This document shows, piece by piece, positions 59,555-64,000 of a stretch of 64,000 nt of DNA. Each line of letters opens with the position of its first letter. Position 1 is the first letter of the stretch. The DNA lies in the NCBI RefSeq assembly GCF_001907675.1, contig NZ_MPNT01000017.1, positions 48,643-112,642 on the forward strand. The letters run 5' to 3'. The notes under the pieces were generated by a model that made no database searches, had not been told where the DNA came from, and saw only the letters and a program-made list of their open reading frames with translations. Position numbers and translations under genes: made by a program. The DNA is from Mycobacterium paraffinicum. Its GTDB lineage: Bacteria; Actinomycetota; Actinomycetes; Mycobacteriales; Mycobacteriaceae.

Positions 59555-60361
59555 ATGTTTGGGGGCATCTTCTCCCGGCTCGCCCGGGTCCAATTCACGG
59601 TGGGGTACGTGGCGGCGCTGCTTGCCGTCAGCGGTGCCATCTTGGCGCTTGGCCCGCATGCGCACGACGTGCTGGTCGAGCGGGCCAGCACCAACCTGCA
59701 CAACCTGGCCCATGGCCACGTGGGCACGCTGCTGGGCAGCGCGCTGGTGGTCGACGCGGGCCCGCTCTACTTCTGGTTGCCCTTCCTGACCTGCCTGCTC
59801 GCGCTGGGTGAGCTGCACCTGCGCAGCATCCGGCTGGCGGTCGCGTTCCTGATCGGGCACATCGGCGCGACGCTGCTGGTGGCCGCCGCCCTGGCGGCGG
59901 CGGTCGAGTTCGAGTGGATGCCGGTGTCCATCACCCGGGCCAGCGATGTCGGGATGAGCTACGGCGCCCTGGCGGTGCTCGGGGCGATGACGGCGGTGAT
60001 TCCCCAGCGCTGGCGGCCCGCCTGGGTCGGCTGGTGGGTGTCGGCCGGCATCGCCTCGGCGATCATCGGCGGCGATTTCACCGACGCCGGTCACACCGTC
60101 GCCGTGGTCCTGGGCGTGCTGGTGTCCGCCCGGCTCCGCCAGCCCATCCATTGGACGCCGGTGCGCATCCTGATGCTGGCCGCCTCGTCGGGCTTCGGCT
60201 TCCTGCTGCTGGCCCACCACTGGGGGACCATGGCCGGGGCGCCGGCGTTCGGCCTCCTGGGCGCCCTGGCGGCCCACAAGATCGTGCAGTTCGCGACCGC
60301 GCGCGGCGGGGCGCTGAACGACGAGGCGCTGGCCGGCCCGCAGCCGGTTACGGTGGGCTAG
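59555..60361 (+). CDS. Rhomboid-like integral membrane protein, Rv1648-like
   Basis: Polytopic protein of 268 aa, ATG 59555, with six or seven predicted helices. Helix 2/3 has NLAHGHVGTLLGSALVV, helix 4 has SDVGMSYGALAVLG, with a GxSxG serine, and helix 6 has DAGHTVAVVLG, with a His. That order (HN-like, GxSxG, H) is like rhomboid intramembrane proteases, so it may be a divergent rhomboid or a pseudoenzyme. It is probably co-transcribed with the cyclase and ends 119 nt before pheS. Confidence 0.75.
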   Translation: MFGGIFSRLARVQFTVGYVAALLAVSGAILALGPHAHDVLVERASTNLHNLAHGHVGTLLGSALVVDAGPLYFWLPFLTCLLALGELHLRSIRLAVAFLIGHIGATLLVAAALAAAVEFEWMPVSITRASDVGMSYGALAVLGAMTAVIPQRWRPAWVGWWVSAGIASAIIGGDFTDAGHTVAVVLGVLVSARLRQPIHWTPVRILMLAASSGFGFLLLAHHWGTMAGAPAFGLLGALAAHKIVQFATARGGALNDEALAGPQPVTVG

Positions 60362-60420
60362 CCGGCCCGTCGGTCGTCGCCTTACGCACGCGCGAAGCGT
60401 CGTGCTCAGATCACTTATGA

Positions 60421-61523
<1,103 letters not shown>

Positions 61524-61524
<1 letters not shown>

Positions 61525-63887
61525 TGCGCATCCCCTACAGCTGGTTGCGGGAGGTCGTGGCGGCCGGCGCCCCGGACTGGGACGTCACCCCCGCCGATCT
61601 CGAGCAGACGCTGGTGCGCATCGGCCACGAGGTCGAGGAGGTCGTCACGCTCGGCCCGGTCGACGGGCCGCTGACCGTGGGACGGGTGACCGGCATCGAG
61701 GAGCTCACCGGTTTCAAGAAGCCGATCCGGGCCTGCCGGGTGGACGTCGGCGAGTCTGAGCCACGCGACATCGTCTGCGGCGCAACGAACTTCGTCGTCG
61801 GCGACCTGGTGGTCGTGGCGCTGCCCGGCACCACGCTGCCCGGCGGGTTCGCCATCACGGCGCGCAAGACCTACGGCCGCGACTCCGACGGCATGATCTG
61901 CTCGGCGGCCGAATTGGGTTTGGGCGCCGACCATTCCGGCATCCTGGTGTTGCCGGCAGGTACCGCCGAACCGGGCGCCGCCGGCGCCGCGGTGCTGGGG
62001 TTGGACGACGTGGTCTTCCACCTGGCGATCACCCCCGACCGGGGCTACGGCATGTCGGTGCGGGGCCTGGCCCGCGAGATCGCCTGCGCCTATGACCTCG
62101 ACTTCGTCGACCCGGCGGACGTCAAACCCTTGCCGGCCGTGGGGGAGGCCTGGCCGTTGACCGTACAGCCCGAAACCGGCGTCCGCCGGTTCGCCCTGCG
62201 CCCGGTGACCGGCATCGACCCGGCCGCCGTGTCGCCGTGGTGGTTGCAGCGCCGGCTGCTGTTGGCCGGCATCCGCGCGTCTTCCCCGGCGGTGGACGTC
62301 ACCAACTACGTGATGCTCGAGCTCGGCCATCCCATGCACGCGCACGACTGCAACCGGATCTCCGGGGGCCTGCGCGTGCGGTTCGCCCGGGCGGGCGAGA
62401 CGGTCGTCACGCTCGACGACGTCGAGCGCCGGCTCGACCCGGCCGACGTCCTCATTGTCGACGACCGGGCGACCGCGGCGATCGGCGGCGTGATGGGCGC
62501 GGCGAGCACCGAGGTTCGCGCCGACTCCACCGACGTGCTGCTGGAGGCCGCCGTGTGGGACCCGGCCGCCGTCTCCCGCACCCAGCGGCGTTTGCACCTG
62601 CCCAGCGAGGCCGCCCGGCGTTACGAGCGCGGGGTGGACCCGGCGATCTCGGTCGCCGCGCTGGACCGCTGCGCCGCGCTGCTCGTCGACATCGCCGGGG
62701 GAGCGGTGTCGGACGAGCTGACGGATTGGCGCGGCGATCCGCCGAGCGACGACTGGTCGCTGCCCCCGATCCGGATGCCCGCCGACCTGCCTGACCGCGT
62801 CGCCGGGATCGCCTATCCGCCGGGCACCACCGCGCGGCGCCTGGCGCAGGTCGGGGCTTCGGTGGGCGGCGACGGCGAGACACTGATCGTGACCCCGCCG
62901 AGCTGGCGCCCAGACCTGCTGCAGCCCGCCGACCTCGTCGAGGAGGTGCTGCGGCTGGAGGGCCTGGAGGCCATCCCGTCGGTGCTGCCCGCGGCTCCGG
63001 CCGGCCGGGGTCTCACCGCGAGCCAGAAGCGTCGACGCGCCATCGGCAGGTCGCTCGCCCAGTCCGGCTACGTCGAAATCCTGCCGACGCCGTTCCTGCC
63101 CGCGGGCGTGTTCGACCTGTGGGGCCTGCCGGCCGACGATCCGCGGCGCTCGACCACCCGGGTGCTCAACCCGCTGGAGGCCGACCGCCCGCACCTGGCC
63201 ACCACGCTGCTGCCCGCGCTGCTGGAAGCGTTGGTGCGCAACGTGTCCCGTGGTCTGGTGGACGTCGCGTTGTACGCGCTGGCGCAGGTGGTGCAGCCGA
63301 CCGAGGAGACCCGCGGCGTGCAGCCGATCCCGGTGCACCGGCGGCCCACCGACGACGAGATCGCGATGCTGGACGCCTCGCTGCCCCGGCAGCCGCAGCA
63401 CGTCGCGGCGGTGCTGGCGGGGCTGCGCGAACGCCGCGGCCCGTGGGGGCCCGGCCGCCGGGTCGAGGCCGCCGACGCATTCGAGGCGGCCCGCATCATC
63501 GCCCGCGCCGGCGGGGTCGAGGTGAGCCTGCGGGCGGCCCAGCGCCTGCCGTGGCACCCGGGCCGCTGCGCCGAGGTGCTCGTGGGGGAGACCGTCGTCG
63601 GCCACGCCGGCCAGCTGCATCCGGCGGTGATCGAGCGCTCCGGGCTGCCGAAGGGCACCTGTGCGGTCGAGCTCAACCTCGACGCGATCCCGATCGTCGA
63701 GGCGTTGCCCGCACCCAGGGTGTCGCCGTTCCCGGCCGTCTTCCAGGACGTCAGCCTGGTGGTGCCCGCGCACGTGCCGGCCCAGGCGGTGGCCGACGCC
63801 GTCCGGGAGGGCGCCGGCGACCTGCTGGAAGACCTGCAACTGTTCGACGTCTTCACCGGCCCGCAGGTCGGGGTTGCCGGCGAGGGG
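61524..63887 (+). CDS. pheT: Phenylalanine-tRNA ligase beta subunit (C-terminus diverges before window end)
   Basis: PheT, ATG 61524. Normal domains are the B1/tRNA-binding region ([37 protein letters not shown]), B3/4 with [15 protein letters not shown] editing blocks, B5, the B6/7 catalytic-like core ([15 protein letters not shown]) and the start of the FDX-ACB domain ([30 protein letters not shown]). After the GPQVG motif the family continues with GEGRKSL, but here the frame reads into unrelated residues ([10 protein letters not shown]) and stays open to the window end. About 45 family residues are missing. It is either interrupted near 63888 or joined to foreign sequence. Confidence 0.9.
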
Positions 63888-64000
63888 TTTTTCCCGCATT
63901 GCGCGGCACCGAAAAGCACCCCGCCGACCCGCGTTCGTACCAGCCAACCCATGAGCCCCGACTCCATCAGCGGGATCTGCAGCCTGTTCTGCGGCGCTCC
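63888..64000. other. Sequence replacing the end of pheT (possible mobile-element end)
   Basis: From about 63884 the DNA no longer encodes PheT. It begins GGGGTTTTTCCCGCATTGCGC, which resembles the outer end of transposon inverted repeats of the ISL3 or IS256 kind (GG followed by T-rich bases), though I cannot match a named element. No transposase is visible in the 113 nt left. A partial ORF on the minus strand ([20 protein letters not shown]) is not recognisable. Insertion sequence, rearrangement or assembly join remain possible. Confidence 0.4.

Overview
The window is high-GC chromosomal DNA from a slow-growing Mycobacterium. The gene order follows M. tuberculosis H37Rv Rv1608c-Rv1650 from memory (bcpB, trpEC-B-A, lgt, pykA, tesB1, cydABDC, cya, pdtaR, polA, rpsA, coaE, uvrB, uvrA, lysX, infC-rpmI-rplT, tsnR, pheST). 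Several inserted genes, a MIRU-type repeat and mycobacterial promoter motifs suggest a non-tuberculosis species, possibly close to the M. avium complex. That placement is inference; no database search was possible.

Layout. 0-7 kb: tryptophan operon (trpE, a Trp-region membrane protein, trpC, trpB, trpA) running into lgt, whose product ends in a long acidic repeat tail. 7-11 kb: pykA, a 57-bp MIRU-like tandem repeat, tesB without a normal start codon, and a DUF2156 membrane protein. 11-19 kb, minus strand: adenylate cyclase, a DUF308 protein and cydABDC (cytochrome bd oxidase and its assembly exporter), with a palindrome over the likely cydA -10. 19-22.7 kb: AT-rich gene-poor DNA, a short-arm tRNA-Leu(CAA), pdtaR, and a DUF35/thiolase pair behind a KstR-type operator. 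22.7-29.3 kb: polA, rpsA, coaE, DUF2889. 29.3-37 kb: a secreted protein, then a block I do not recall at this place in H37Rv: LigD-type ligase, DUF402, SDR, a Rv1747-type FHA-ABC exporter and a PknF-type kinase. 37-47.5 kb: uvrB and uvrA, each behind a RecA-independent (PafBC-type) DNA-damage promoter, flanking an MFS exporter, MgtC, the LAM mannose-cap transferase capA, a cAMP-binding Usp and a metallo-hydrolase. 47.5-55 kb, minus strand: lysX, an esterase, two small genes and a PknH-type kinase. 55-64 kb: infC-rpmI-rplT-tsnR with a terminator-like leader and an AUC start, a DUF2236 protein, a second cyclase, a rhomboid-like protein, pheS and pheT. PheT similarity stops about 113 nt before the window end, as if interrupted.

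Themes. Repair: polA, a ligase, uvrA and uvrB lie within 25 kb, with matching damage promoters on uvrA and uvrB. Cell envelope: lgt, capA, lysX, DUF2156 and the FHA-ABC exporter, with two transmembrane kinases. cAMP: two class III cyclases and a likely cAMP-binding Usp. Translation start: infC (IF3) begins with AUC, and tesB and tsnR also lack an ATG/GTG/TTG start. No prophage, CRISPR array or complete insertion sequence was seen. The best candidates for something undescribed are the pheT junction, the infC leader, the cydA operator and the tRNA-Leu(CAA) structure.
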